Assembly (NCBI GenBank): GCA_933228895.1
Contig: OW121847.1
Span: 79,339,656-79,403,655 of the forward strand
Reading direction: 5' to 3'
DNA from: Platycnemis pennipes
Lineage: Eukaryota; Arthropoda; Insecta; Odonata; Platycnemididae
DNA length: 64,000 bases
Shown here: in pieces, positions 13,817-27,447 of the stretch
How positions within the stretch are numbered: the stretch's first letter is position 1
Layout of the letters: each line of letters opens with the position of its first letter
The notes under the pieces: generated by a model
What the model was told of the DNA's origin: nothing
Databases searched by the model: none
What the model saw: only the letters and a program-made list of their open reading frames with translations
Made by a program: the position numbers and the translations under genes

Positions 13817-16800
13817 ACTGAGATTGAAGTCCCCCCCATCAACGTCAAAAGGAAGATATGAACCGGAACCATTGACGGAAAAACTCGATAAACAGCTCGT
13901 TAAGACTGAACAGATTCCATCATTTCGCGTATATTGACTCACAAAAGTCTTGAATTAGGGCACGAGCTCTGTAAATTGTGATTCATGTATGGTCCTTGCT
14001 GCGCGCTTTAAATCCCCATAAATCACGGCAAAGGGTCGTAATCTTTTAATTTTAAGGCTACAAATGGCATTTTTTCGAGATTTTCATGGCAAAAATTAGT
14101 ATTTCGCCGCATTTAATAGGTTTAAATAGTTTTTAGTCATAGGATTCACCATTTTGAATAACAATGAAATAACTAATTCGAATTGATTAAATATTTGTAA
14201 GTTTTACGCACCAATTACATCCTTCCTAAAAGATACTGCCCCTTCATTAGTCGAAGCATATTCTCGTATTGTATCCCTCTATCCGACAGCACACTTCCAA
14301 AACACAATCATGCGCAATTTCTTTGAAAACTGAGATGGAGATGAAATAAATTCCCTTTCAATTTAATGATACAATATTAAAATACCCGGAATATAATGAA
14401 GGGTCTGAAAAACTCACTGGGATGACTGGGTCTCACTGGAAATATCTTTTGTAGATGGACATATAAATTTAAAACTCAGCAAAAGCTACGACTCAAGAAG
14501 TAGCTCAACAATGTGATGTATTAAGGCACTGATGCTGTAAATATGTATCTAGTTTATGCTTAAAATAAGCGTGATACAAAATGAATTAATATCGCTTAAA
14601 AATTGGAAAATTCTATTGCTCAAGTTGCAACGCCCAAGGGAGAATCCGTGCTTCCGTAGGAAAGATTTTATCTTTTGCAGAGGTTTGCATGTGGTAAAAA
14701 ATGATAACTATGAAGTCAAATTGTAAATAATGATACGCAACTCATAAACAAGTGTATCGACTCAAAAAGTTGAGCATTATCCACACGCATAGTTTCAGTG
14801 CTGAAATATCGTGCATAATAGATTTTTTAAGGAAACCGACAGCCATGAAATAAGTTTACGCAGTTCTAATTTCCTAAAATCAATAAATACTCCCGTTCAG
14901 TTTATGCTCCGGATCACGGACCCGTTTCTGAAAGCAATTAGGCAAAAACCCTCGTAAATTAATCGTAAACGTCATGTAATAAACGTAAGTCATCTCCACT
15001 GCGACACGTAGACGTGATGAATGTTGGAATAGTTTTAGCTTCGTAATAAATCTCTAAACGAGCACACATCGGGGCCTTCAAAATGGATTTGCAGCCTAGA
15101 AACAAGGTTCCAGATGTATACGGTAGTCGTGAATAATTAAAGAAGACAATATAATGCGTGAGGGTTTTACTGTAAATATAAAAGTGAATCCCTTGCATCT
15201 TGCTGGTACGTTATCGACAAACACGTCACAAACCTCAGGTCTCCGCTTTTAACCAACTTTCTCTTCACTTCATAGCCACCTACCACTCCACCACTGGCGC
15301 ACCCCCATTAACAATGTCTCTGTCAAATGAAAATCCCCTAAAACCCCACACTCTCTCCATCTCCATCCCTATTCCGAAAGCTGTCACCCTTGAACCCTCA
15401 TCCCCTCCCCTTCGTGATTCACTCCAGTCTTGAGAAAACACGTCTGCGGCTCGACTCTGAAAAAATTGATTCGCCTCTCCATCCAGCAGAAAGGTGGCAG
15501 CCGCCCAATTCTCACAGGAAAATTACTTTCCGAGTGTTCCCTATTTTCGATCCCCGATGTGGTTTCCACCACCCGACGTATGTGGCACCTCGCTAAATAC
15601 CTCGATGAAAATGCGGTGCACTGTGGGACATTAGTGTGAAATTAAACATTTTATTCGTAAATCCACGGCTTTTATTGAACTCAACATTGCAGTACTGCGG
15701 TTATGGATGTGAATACACGACGAAATAGACGAAAGGGCGAAGAAAATGGCTACATTTTGGAAAATGGCAACCCCGTTACAATCGCTGGATCGCGTGGGTC
15801 CCCGCCGGGTCGGGAAGAGATGCTCGCGGGATCTCGCGTCGCCCGACGAACTTGGGGATTGATTCACGCGCTTGGTGAAGCGTCACGTACGACACGAGCG
15901 AGGGACGTGTCTCGTCGATCTTCGACGTGAGTAAAGGCACGTGAAAGGGAGGGGAGGAGACGAATGAGAGGTTCCCTCATCCTGCCACATTAGGAGGGAT
16001 TTTCCGATAAAGTTGAAGTCAGATCTGTGTTCGTTAAGGGGTCGGTCGACGAGGACAATCGAACGGTAAATGGGGAAGTGCAGTTGAGGCAGCTGTGGTA
16101 TTGAACTGTTGCGCGAAAGACGTTCAGGGACTCATAAGAAAAAAAATCCCCCACGGTGGCATTTAAGAAAGAAAAAAGGCTTCACGTGGAACAAAAAGCT
16201 ATAAAAATACGATGAAACCATAGTTAAGAAAAGCATTTTCACCAAAAGTCTAAGACAAAATTATAGTTTAATTCTTTCGTACCCATAAGGCATACATAAA
16301 TTTCAGTTTAAATTACGAATCGAATAAAGTAATTATTATTTGTAAAATACATTACAGACTCTATATCTGTCACCACAGCTTAATTTAATATAACCCCAAT
16401 GTTCGAAAAAAAATAAATACGGGTAAATGTCTAAGGTTGTAGATTTACTTTCCCTCTAGAAATGCTGGTTATCCTTAGGATGAGGGCATTTAATCATCAT
16501 AAACTTGCTACATATGTAAACACTTTTTGTCGCCAGCTTCAAGAGTGAAAATCTGTTCACAGGTTAAATGTCAGGAATCTGTTTATTGTCAAAGAAGGGA
16601 GAAGAAGTCAAAACCGACGGCAGTGCTCGCGGAAGATGCCAGAAGAAGGCCGAGCGGGCGTGCGTACGCGTTTGTCTCGTACTTTAGCAATCACGAGCCC
16701 ATCATCCACAACGCCGCTATAGAATACTAAAAACTTCCCACACTCAAACAACACTGCTACCATTTCACCAAACCTAGTTAAATAAGTAATTTTCAATCAC

Positions 16801-17395
16801 ACATACACCGTCTACATTTCACCAGAAACTCACTTATTAAGGCACAGTTGGCGTGCCTGTCTTTTTATAAAACATCGTCACGTTAGGACATAAATCGCAA
16901 TTAAGACATTAAGTTTACTATACACTCATCCCGGAAAAGTAATTAATATTGTAAATTAATATAAAAAACGACCATGGATACCGCCACAGACTAAGTCCGG
17001 GTGCCCTTCCATGCATATTCTAATACAGTGATGCATTACCATCATATAAAGAAAAAAGGGCACACTTTAAGTCTTACAGCTGTAGTCCATTTTACTATGG
17101 CATACTTGGTTTAATTACGTCGTAACTTAGCTCAAAATCTCACGCTACTCACGGAACGTAAATTAACTCCCTTTTCAGCTGAATTCCGATCGTTAGCTCG
17201 TATTATAGTTTCCATATTAGTTCAGGCAGCACATTCAAATTTCGCACGCATTCTTCCCACACATAATGGAAGCATAAGATGAAAGGCTCAATCATGCATG
17301 CGAAAGCACAACTTTAATATTCCATGCTGCCTGAAATTTCAGCCACTTCCCCGTACCACGGCTTATAGTCGTTTTGCTTTCAGAATGGAACACTG
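13817..17395. other. No supported gene
   Basis: Mostly AT-rich. A modestly CpG-rich patch near 15700-15980 carries short overlapping frames on both strands, none resembling a protein family. Confidence 0.4.
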
Positions 17396-17398
17396 GAT

Positions 17399-17484
17399 GC
17401 GAAAGAAACTGGGTTCTGACGGGAAAGATGAACTGGCTACGCGAAAGAAACTGGATTTTGACGGGAAAAATGAACTGTTACAAG
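17399..17484 (+). repeat. Two-copy 42-bp tandem duplication
   Basis: The sequence starting GCGAAAGAAACTGG near 17399 recurs 42 bp later, followed in both copies by a GACGGGAAA(G/A)ATGAACTG block. Because 42 is a multiple of three, the surrounding 92-codon frame shows a 14-residue repeat. There is no other sign of coding. Confidence 0.6.
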
Positions 17485-18640
17485 TTCAGAGGAGAGAAAA
17501 TATTATTTCAATACATAAAAGGCAATATTATAAAATATCCTGTATAAGCTGGAAAAAAATTAAATATACTAAATAGTTCATTAATGAAAAGAAAACTTAT
17601 GGAAACTAATTCAAAGAAGATATGTCATGACTGAACACAATAACGATATAAGGGCTCAATTTTCCTGCATTTTTTTCATTTTACCTTCACATTTTTCCAT
17701 GCATTATGGATTTAATTTGAAGCAAGAGTTGCTTTCATTTATCAATTACGACGACAGAAATCACAGCGAAAACACTTTCCACCAATATTTCCTCAATTGC
17801 TTCTACAAACGCTACCCATCTCATTGCTATTTAATGGCATGAACGATAACAAGGGGATCCGTAAGATCGAGTTTGTGTGACTCATCTGAGAAATAGCTTT
17901 AACTATATTCCAAGTGTTTTTCGCCCTATCGGGAGTGAGATTTTAGAAGTTCTTTGAAGTAGGGATAAAATGTTTTGTTTTTTTTTATTGATTAAGTCTT
18001 TAATGCAGCCCAACCACTGATTTCGAAGTATACACTTCATTCTCCACGACTCATTTAACATACGACGTGAAATTAACCTTAAAATATAATATAGAGCAGT
18101 AAGGGGAGGTTGGAGACCACGGGTAATCGCTCTACGTTGAAACCATTCGATCAATTCATTGAACACGACTGACAAAGAAATTCAAATAACAGTAACCACT
18201 AGATTAACAACTATCCCCATTGCCAAAAATACACTATATCTTCAGTGAAGATCTAGCGGATCATTGTGAGGCAAAAGAATTTTTGGGTATCTGACATTCA
18301 ACAATAAAAATTCCTCGCCGTACCGTTCTTACTTCCTCCCTTCCATCTTTCCCACTTAAGCACCGAGAACAATATAAATGCAGAACGACATCGACTGCAG
18401 GCATTTATTTCCCTAAACACAGTTGACCAGCAGAGGCCGCGAAACGTCAGGCTGATACCAGAAAAGACGCAGAAAATGCCCGAAAATTCTTTTGCCGAAT
18501 ACACTATCTGGTCACAAATGGGCATCGTTGAATTGAAACTGTCCGAACAGCTATTGCTCCCGTCATAGACAATACACTATCCGATTGCGATCGTACACTG
18601 TTGAGAAGCGACTACTGTGATCTTAAGTGGCTTTTCACGC
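17485..18640. other. No supported gene
   Basis: AT-rich, short frames only. Confidence 0.4.
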
Positions 18641-19230
18641 TTTTGCAAGACTCAAATGTCATGGCAATCCTCTCCCCAATGAGACTCGACACCGACCCAA
18701 AACCCCGATCACCTTTCCTCTCCACACGGACGAAATGCCCATTACTCAGCCCGCTCATCGATGGATCGTCCACCCCCTCTGCCTCGCTACCCTCAACCCC
18801 CCTAGCCTGGCCCCTCCGTGCCCCCACAACGTGAGACAGCCATCCCCCCAAACCTCGGTTTAGTCACGAGGAGAATGGAGCCAGCTTCGCGGCAATGAGA
18901 CGGCCAGCCGGCACCTTCGCCCCTCACGCCCCCCTCCCCTCCTGCACCCTTTCTCTCAACTCCCCCGACGCCTCGGGGGTGGAAGCACGACGACGCTGCG
19001 AATGCGGGCGCCGCGACGCTGGGACGGCCCAGGGGAGGGGGGCGAGAGAATGTTCGACGACACATTGGCGGGCGAAGGGCAAACAAATGAAGGCGGATAA
19101 GACGCGGATGTGGGAGGGGGTGGAGGAGGGCCGCGAAAGAAAGGAGCCCGAATCGGATCGATGACGACCCAAGACTTGACCCCGGAGAGAGGCACACATG
19201 GCGTTCCCACCGGAGCGAAATCAATCGAAG
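18640..19230. other. GC-rich CpG-containing island
   Basis: C-rich at first (to about 18970), then G-rich on the plus strand, with many CpGs. Long frames cover both strands (140 codons minus at 18802-19224, 89 codons plus at 18895-19164). They are low-complexity Arg/Pro/Ser and overlap antisense, so composition explains them. Possible promoter or 5' exon of an unseen gene. Confidence 0.35.
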
Positions 19231-22200
19231 GGATATTAAAAGGCTATAGGTTGACGAAATCGTTTCGTGGTCGATGAATGGAGCTTATACATTACGAAAT
19301 CAAGAAAGAATCCTTTGAAGATTTTTTTACTTATGACTAGTTTATTTCACGGTCGGTTTCGTTATTTTACAACATTCCTGAACGCAAACATTTTGGTCTC
19401 GACAGGATATGATTCCACCGCACATCTCATGTAAACTCCCGATTCCTAACTGGAATATACAATCCCAACCTTCAAACCATAATATCTCCTTTCCCTCTCT
19501 TCCTTCTCTATTTACCTCCCACTCCTATCAGAAAATGCTCCTTCTTGAGTCCAAAATGTTGCCACTTGAGACTGATATGAAATATCAAAACCGTTCGCAC
19601 AAAAAAGAATGATGCGTGGAAAACTGCAAATATTTCTTACTATTTCGTAACTTCAAGTTATCTTGGTTCGAAAATCCTTTCGTGCAGTCTCTCTCTCTCA
19701 CTCTCTTGTGACTGAGCCAGCACGTGAACAAGTGTCCTAGTACATTCAGCTTCGCATGCACAAAATAATAGAGTAGTTTCTCTTTACTTGTTTAATTCAA
19801 ACAGGTGAGGCGCCACTTTGAGCTAGCAGGAGTGGAAAAGGAAAAACATCAACGCTCGAGTCCCGAGGGAAGAAAATCCGCTGCAGCCTGAAATCGATCG
19901 CTCATACTCCGAACTGGCAGGCAGAGACCCCTCAGGGACTGGTACATCCTACCTTAGAATTCAATCTTTGCCCAATCATCCCTCAAGAGTAACCATAAAC
20001 ACGAAAGAAGGCCCTGTGAATTCCAAAACACATTGAGAAAAATTACTTTAAAATGGCTAAAGTAACACGCCACGGTGAAAGAAAGTTTGCTCTATTTATT
20101 TCTTATAATAGATAGAATAGAATAAGGATACGGATGTTGGATACGCCATCAGCGAACAGTGTATTAGATATTTGAATATCGGAACGAATTTTAATCTTAA
20201 TTCACGTTGGTCCTCGGTGACTGTTTGTGGTTCACACACTAATCATTTATAAAAATAGATGACACTGCATACAGGTAGGATATGTTTGCCTCAAAAAGGA
20301 TGACACAGACTGAGTTCTGACGTGTGATTAAACTATTATCTCAAGTAATATTCGTAATCTCACCAAACTGATGAATCTATGAATTAAATTCTCAAGTATA
20401 GTGAAGTTTGGCATTTATGTCACTTTGATTAAAACCCTTTTGATTCAATAGTCTCCTAACAACGAAAATATATGTAAATATGCATAATTAAAACTCTGGC
20501 TATGGAAAAATGTTAACTGCTTTACTATCACTATACTACAGCAAGTATCTAATTAATAAAAACTCCATTACACGAGGGATCGGTATATACCGTAGTAGAG
20601 GACATATGCAGCTGCAGAATATACATTTTTCAAAAAGCTCCAGGGCTTTATCAAAAGTAGCGATAAATTAACTGGCTGTGCGCCGCGTTCGAAAATAGAA
20701 AGGTTCACTTTATCCTAATAAGCTCTGATAGCGGAGGAGAAGAACGGGAGAGCATCATAAAATTAAAATTTGACACACGATAACTTCGATTCGAGAGGGG
20801 AGAAGCCCCTTGAAAGGTGACTAGTTGAACAGAAAGACAAAAAGCCTGTCGCCGAAGCAAGGCTGCGGGGAAATTGCACGCAACCCTCGTCACTGAGGAT
20901 TTTTTGGTAAGAAAGAAGGATCCGACTTGAATGAGACCAAGAGATAGAAAGAAATAAATACCGCGTAGGGAAATGGGGTACGTTGACAGGTTGGCAAAAA
21001 CCTTTCTCATTGCCAGTGATCACTGACATGGTGCATATGGATTGGCAGAAAAAAGGACACGGTTCGGAAGGGCAGGGATTCATTGATGAACCTTCAAGTC
21101 CCTCACACGTTAAAAAGTGCCACGGGCCGGAGAGAGATGCCAGTTTGAAGGGAAAGTACGGCCTTGTTCTGGCCTAATTTTGGATTGCCCACGGCAGTTA
21201 TGGCTACGCAAAACATTCTTCAAGTATAGCGCAATTGTAGTTTATGTTTGGATTACCATAATAGATGCCGAACTATGGCCAAAATGATGATATATATAAG
21301 GTCTGTCTTAGCAACTGTTTTTTTTTATTTATAATGAGTGCGTTCTCCATGTTGACAGAGTTAGTTATATTTCGTGCTACACTCGATAAGGGTGTGTGGA
21401 TTACAATCTTTTATTTGCAATTTTCTACAACTTCTTCAAGTAGTAAACCAAAAACGGAAGACGGTTGTTAGGAAATACTGACATTGAAAAAAACGTCCCA
21501 TGGCAGAGGTCCCACGCCATATAAGGTACGTAATCCCAAGAGTTGTGTGACTTGATTAGTGAATTTAATATTCTTGATAATGAGTCATACTATTGATAGG
21601 CATTATAAACACTAGTTCAGCGTAGCTTTCCTCATTACGAGGGATGAGGGGAATAATTAACTGGCAACACTTGGGCTCTGGCCCTATTGGTTTGTCATAT
21701 TTCGGGCAAAATGAGCTATGGTTTTGTGTTGAATGGGAGGTGTGTCCGGATGGGTCAGAGAAGAAAGGAGGGTAGGGTGGAAAGAAACTCAGCGTCGGAA
21801 TTACCCCTCTTAACAAAGTGCGCCACGGGATTCACAGCACTACGCCTCACCTCGGACTGAGCGCATGAAACTATGAACACCCTTCTACGCGAAGCGTTGG
21901 TACCGTGGATGGAGTCCTAGGTTTTCATACGGAGTGCTCGGGTCCGTGCCAAAGTTAGAGATTTTTCAGTGACATCTCTGTCACATTAAGTTCTGGGTTG
22001 AGAGGACCTACAGTCCATTACTCTGTTCGTGCGATGAGACATTTAAAATGTGGACCGCTTAGTACCTTTTTGTACCTACTGTATTCTTCTCCTTTCTTAC
22101 TGATAAAAAAATTCAAATTAAATGTCTCTAAGACTTTAACATTTAGAAACTTGGATTATTAGCGAATGATTAGTAAGAGCGTTTGTGGAAATCGATGCGC

Positions 22201-22715
22201 GAAACAACGAGAGGTAATTCAATATGTACCAACGTTGATTGCATGAAAGAAATGTGTCACGAGGTTCCGCGAGGCAAAAAATTCGTGTGAAGTCCAATTC
22301 CGACGGAAGGCTTTGAATAAAAATGATAGAAACAGGAGCAACAAAGTAAAGATAATTCGATCAAAGGTAGCCAATAACTCTTTTAAGTCTTTCCGTAACC
22401 CTTTCCAGTCTCGGAAACCTTTTTCCACACAAACATACATCAGTAACATCTAGTCATATGTGCGTATCAGTTATATTTTGAAAGACTTTCGGGATAAATT
22501 GCAAAAATACCAGAGTACGCAAAAATCATCCTTATGAATCCATCACTTGAGTGTGATAACATATGTTTAAAAAATACATTTAAGCAGAGTATTCATTAAC
22601 TAGGAGTAAAACCGCAGAATGCAATGAATGTTGCTAAACTAAATTGCTTTCCAACAATTCAAATAATTTTACGGCACACAAATTTGCCAAACATTTTATA
22701 AATTCAAAGTCCGCG
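19230..22715. other. No supported gene
   Basis: AT-rich with a CT-rich tract near 19686-19707. Frames of about 100 codons on the minus strand at 20705-21083 lack any domain. A degenerate SINE-like segment may lie near 21900-21985 (GTTTTCATACGGAG, then TTTTTCAGTG), but it is too decayed to call. Confidence 0.35.
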
Positions 22716-22719
22716 AACT

Positions 22720-22806
22720 GGCCTCGAAGACAGGGTAAATCAGGGGGTCCAGGTTCGAGTCCCTGTCAAGGTTAATGATTTTTTTCTCTGTGGAATATCT
22801 TGCTAA
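22720..22806 (+). mobile_element. tRNA-derived SINE fragment (family A)
   Basis: A good Pol III B box (GGTTCGAGTCC, 22752-22762) lies in a T-arm context GGGGGTCCA...CCCTGTC. It is followed by the family block CAAGGTTAATGATTTTTTTC and TCTGTGGAATATCTTGCTA. The A-box half is weak, so this is a truncated or decayed SINE and not a functional tRNA gene. See also 7.96, 48.9, 49.0 and 54.0 kb. Confidence 0.6.
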
Positions 22807-22809
22807 ACA

Positions 22810-23714
22810 TTTTACGCTCATTACACACTTATGAACATGTAAAAAAGAAAATTAACATATTCTTCATTAAAATTGATAAGCTTTAAAAATTTAATCGCAC
22901 TAGCATGCACGCATTTCTCGCCATATTTTTATTTTTGTGAAGGCAAGAATGTGTTTGTGTGTAAGTGTCGTACTGAGGAAACGATTTGCGAGGGATTTCG
23001 CTCAATAGGAAAATGAAAAGCGAGCGAGGGTCAAGTGTTGTGGGATTTCCTCATATAAAATGTGGATTTCAATGAGGATTAAAGTGGCATTCTTGATTAT
23101 TAAAAGTAGGGCATGATAAATTAAACTTTGAAAAACTTAAAAAGCAGAGACTGTCAAAAGGAAGGAATCCATTAATATGATTCCAGCGATTGAATGTGAC
23201 ATTTTTTACGAGCAAAGAGAAAATAATAACCGACGTCCTAAGAGATTCTATGTATTTGTCTTCTCAAATAACATAGGACGATCGTCTGAGTCAAGTGCAA
23301 AAAGAGCTTATATAAAGACAAAAAAAAATCATCACTAAATAAAGGACAGCGGCTTCAATGGCATCAATATGAATAAATCATGGCATCCTTTGAGCAGTCT
23401 TCCCACCGCAAAGTTATTATTCCTTCCCATTTCAGCCTTTTGTCCATTACTGAGTGATTTAAATACTTAAAAGACCTTCAAATTTTGATATGCTCTTAGG
23501 TAATTTAAATAATCCAGACAAAACACCAGTTGTAAATTCAGTCTTCTTAATCTGAGGAAAAAAAGGGAGAAGAATAGAGGTATTCGAAGTAACTAGTGTT
23601 TTCTATAAATCCTACCACAAAGATTCACTTAACATATTCAATTAAAAGGTTGAAAAAATTAAATAAATATTCACTTGATTTGATTAAAAAATATAATATA
23701 AAACCATTTTAAGA
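22810..23714. other. No supported gene
   Basis: AT-rich sequence with no recognised element. Confidence 0.4.
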
Positions 23715-24205
23715 TTATATCCTTTGGAATCCCATGAATAAAGATATAATTCGAGAACTGAATAAGATACAAAGGAAATCAGTGCCTTTTGTAACAAACT
23801 TCTTGTGGACTTCAGGATATGACCCTCGGCTCTTGGAAAAGCTTTGTTGGGAGACCCTAGAGAGACTGAGTTGTTCACAAATTTCAGGTACTGAAAGAAT
23901 GCAAATAGCACGAATTCGAATTTGCAGACGTTTTTCTACCACTACACTACATCAGAACGAAAGACAAGCTACAAATGTAGACAAATAAACTGTCGATCCG
24001 AGAGATACAAGAATTCGTTTTACTAACGCAAAATACACGACGCCAAGGCAAATTACAATTCTTTTAAACACATGGTACACCATAACTCATTGTTAATGAA
24101 CCAAGTATATTTTCCAGCTACAAGTCAACTTCACGGATATTATTACTCTACTCTCTGCCACACGCCTTTTTGGCGGCAAGCAGTGTAAAACATATAAGTA
24201 AATGT
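23715..24205 (+). pseudogene. Non-LTR retrotransposon C-terminal fragment with 3' tail
   Basis: The plus-strand frame from about 23719 to 23880 reads as the end of a LINE reverse-transcriptase protein. It has a W-N-P motif, then K-I-Q-R-K-S, F-V-T-N and C-W-E-T-L-E-R-L, matching the common I-Q-R-R-A-A-R-F-V ... G-W-E-T-L-E-E-R pattern of CR1/Jockey-type LINEs. In another frame near 23990-24030 the S-Y-K-x-S-F-F end is recognisable as S-E-R-Y-K-N-S-F-Y. The tail at about 24146-24200 carries CTGCCACACGCC...GGCGGCAAGCAG. The piece is 5'-truncated, frameshifted and inactive. Confidence 0.7.
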
Positions 24206-26275
24206 ATTTAAGATTGACGATCTCAGAAGTCAGGACGAAGGGGAATGCAAAATGCCTGACAATCAAACGGGTACCTCTTCAAAAGAAAAAGGAAGAGCAA
24301 TGACTCGGTCTTAAATATAGCTGTAAGGAAAAATATTTCCTCTGAGGACTTTGATGTGATATAATATTGAGGACATCTTTCCTTAAGCCTCGAAGGAGGA
24401 TACATGTACGTGTTCACGAAGCGTGCAATTGATCCGTCACATGAGATATAGCGTCGAAATGCACCACGATAAACATTACACATTTGCGCTAGCGGGGAAC
24501 GGAATGTGCTGGAATTCGCGATGAGAAAATAAATTGAACGTTGAAGAGAAAGAGAGAGAAGTGCGAAAGGAAGCCTTTCGTCTCTCTTATTCACTCTGCC
24601 ATCCTCGGTAATCCGCGAAGATATCTTTCTCTGTCTCCACTTCCGTTAACGATCCCTCCTGTCTAAGACCTGCTCAAACATATAGGCCAAAGGTATGGAT
24701 ATCTCTTGGAGAGGAATGAAACAAGCTAGAACGTGAAAACTACGCTGATTTGGAGCACACTATGACGTTATTACCGGTAGAACTACTTTTCGCTTCCTGA
24801 ATTGATCATTTAACAATAAAAAAGTATTAGTATATGGATCACGAAAATTAAATACGAAATTCCATTGACAATATGCTCAATTATAATTCTCTACAATTCA
24901 AATAACCCTCAATAACAACCCCATATTTAATGATACTTGAGAAAATTCTGCAAAGTGATCTATTGAATATGGTTCATATTCTTGAAGTCACTCAAAAATA
25001 ATTCGAAAATCATTAATTTGGAGTCACAATCAACTAAAACTATTTGAAAATCTTGACTAAAATTCTTGGAGCAAAGCATAAATGCATTTTCCCATTTGCA
25101 TTATGGATTTTTTTAGAATCTGTACTTTCAAATAGAATTCAGCTTAATCTCTCTCGCGTATTCCTTGGAATGAATTCTTAGGAAGAGAAATCAAAGCCTC
25201 TGCTGCCCAAAAACTTGCCTACATGCTATAATACTGACTGTAGAATATGAAAACTGCTCCAGTTTTGCCTGGTAAGATATCAGTTGATGGCAAGAATGTG
25301 CAAATCATGATGATTCTATGACAAATGTGTATTGTAATCATCTTCTGTCATTCAAGAATAAGCCTGTCGAGAAGTTATGTCAAACCTGCGTTACCTGACA
25401 ACGCGAAGGTCGCAGTTTTGACTCCAGAACCGGATTTGAGTGCATAAAATAAATTTATACGGTGAGATTTAACTTAGAGGCCATCGATATATTTCGTGAT
25501 TCTGATTTGTTTCTGTTTCTTCACCTCTTTCCCTTACTTTAACTCTGCTCCGTAACAGTCCCTAAGTAAATATCGTGTCGCAACAAATTAACCCTCATGT
25601 TTTTGTAAATAATAAAACAGTATATTTATAATACATTTTTATACCTCAAACCTATTATTTATTCACGAATTACTATTTAAATGATAATTTTTATTTGAAC
25701 ATAATTGATTAGTAATATATAAATCATTTTTATTCGATCAGAAATCAATATTATAATATTCTTTCGCCTAGTGTGACGTAAGGCTGAACTCCCCACCTCT
25801 CCCTGTTTATTGTACATTATAACGGTTAGCTCGATCCAGTGTTATGCAATCCATTAAAGGACGGACCCTTTTCAGTTAGGTAGATTTAAAACTAAGTTTG
25901 ACGACTGACATTCCTCATCACGCTAGGAACGAATTTTTTCCTTGGTTGTAAGTCAAAGACAGTAATGTGAGCCGAACCAATGAATTCACACGGTCGGCCC
26001 TGACATTACTGGGTCCAAACGCGATAATCATATGAGAAATAGGAATCGTAAATTTTTTTAAATGGAACAACGGTGAGGAGACGTCAGCAAGAAGCGAAAA
26101 GAGTGCCAACACTCAGGGTTGACATAGGAAGGCAGGAGACAGAAAAGAAAAAAGTAAAAGAGGCAGCCGGAGGAAAAAGAAATGAACGCAGTAATCAGGA
26201 GGTGCGCATCGCTCCGAATTTCAAGCCAGAGGGAATGAGGAGGGAATTATTTTCATAAAAGTCCTTAAACAAAAT
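24206..26275. other. No supported gene
   Basis: AT-rich. A tRNA-like stretch near 25390-25445 (GGTCGCAGTTTTGACTCC) may be the remains of a SINE B box, but it is too weak to list separately. Confidence 0.35.
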
Positions 26276-26279
26276 AAAG

Positions 26280-26695
26280 AAATCGTCACGGAGAGGAGTG
26301 GAAAAAGGGAGGAAAAGTGGAAAAAGATTCCCGGACAGAGATTGATGTCCCACTCCTCCCGTGTCCGGGATGTGGGACGGGGCTGAACGGATGCGTGGGG
26401 GAAGCAACGCTCCGGGGGTTGGCAGCACGTTTGTGGGGGAGGGAGGGTCGAGAGGCGAGGGTTGAAAGGGCAAAGAATATGGGAGGGGGTGACGTGGCGA
26501 GTATGGGGGAGAGAAGTAACAAAGAAGAAAGAATCCCCAAAAGAGCGAGGCGTGAATAAAGATGACGACTGCACCCCAGCGACGCCGGGATTTCCGACAC
26601 TTCACTGTCTTGCCTCCAACCAACCAACCATTGGTTTCCCCCCGTGATAAATGTCAAAATACGGGAGGTGGAGGCAGGAGCACCACAACATCCAC
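26280..26695. other. GC-rich, purine-biased island
   Basis: The plus strand is strongly G-rich. Frames up to 142 codons appear on the minus strand together with antisense frames on the plus strand. All are low-complexity Pro/Ser/Phe or Gly/Arg/Glu and follow composition. No gene is assigned. Confidence 0.35.
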
Positions 26696-26739
26696 GCATA
26701 CGAAATTCCGAGAAAATAGCCTAGGAAACTAGCTCTAGT

Positions 26740-26900
26740 ATTGGTGTAATGGCATCCCATCTCGAAAGCCCGGGATCGAATATCTGCAGAGACAGGTTTT
26801 TCAGTGGCTTACTAGTCCATACTTGAGTTCTGGTGAAGAGCACTCCATGTGCAGTACTCCGGACCTTTGTTAGGACGCCAAACTGTGGCTCCCTTAACCC
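26740..26900 (+). mobile_element. Probable tRNA-derived SINE fragment (family B)
   Basis: GTATTGGTGTAATGGCATCC resembles a degenerate A-box region and CCCGGGATCGAATATC a B box. CAGAGACAGGTTTTTCAGTG follows, a block shared in part with the minus-strand copy near 8.7 kb. The 3' boundary is uncertain. Confidence 0.4.
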
Positions 26901-27447
26901 CTATTGCGACTCCAGTTATTTTTTCATTCCTCCTTTTCTTATATTCCCACCTCACTCCAAATACTCACATATTCTTCATGACGCAAATAACATAACAGAC
27001 CATTACTATACAGAAAGACAACAGTCAAAGACAGCAGACAAAGACTAAGCCACTTAGAGCAACAAAAATCATAACACCGAGCAAACCTACACAAGAAAAC
27101 ACGTGTTATCGGTAAAACGTTTCGGCAAAATTTTAATTCTGGTCCCAGTGCTGCGAAATAGTTGCTATTCTTCACTAGAAAGGCGCAGAATTTGTTTCAT
27201 ACGAATGGAAAACACAAAAAGAACGATAAAAATTTATGTAAATTAGGATATTACATTTGTTATTACTTCCTCACAAATTATTTTCATCCGGATCATAAAA
27301 TGGCTAAACTTATCGGAGTTGTGATGCACGGCATTTAAAATTAATTAAGGATACTATTAGGAATAATTTAGTAGCTATATTTTAAATTATCCTATTCCAC
27401 TGGACGATAACAGCAAGGTTAAAGCCTTTTAGTGATTGTGAATACAC
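26900..27447. other. No supported gene
   Basis: AT-rich sequence between the SINE fragment and the LINE 3' end. Confidence 0.4.

Noticed and set aside
18802..19224. 140-codon minus frame.
   Set aside because: Lies in a CpG-rich island with open frames on both strands and no domain.
26195..26699. Minus-strand frames of 117-142 codons.
   Set aside because: Three overlapping minus frames and plus-strand antisense frames in one GC-rich block; composition alone explains them.
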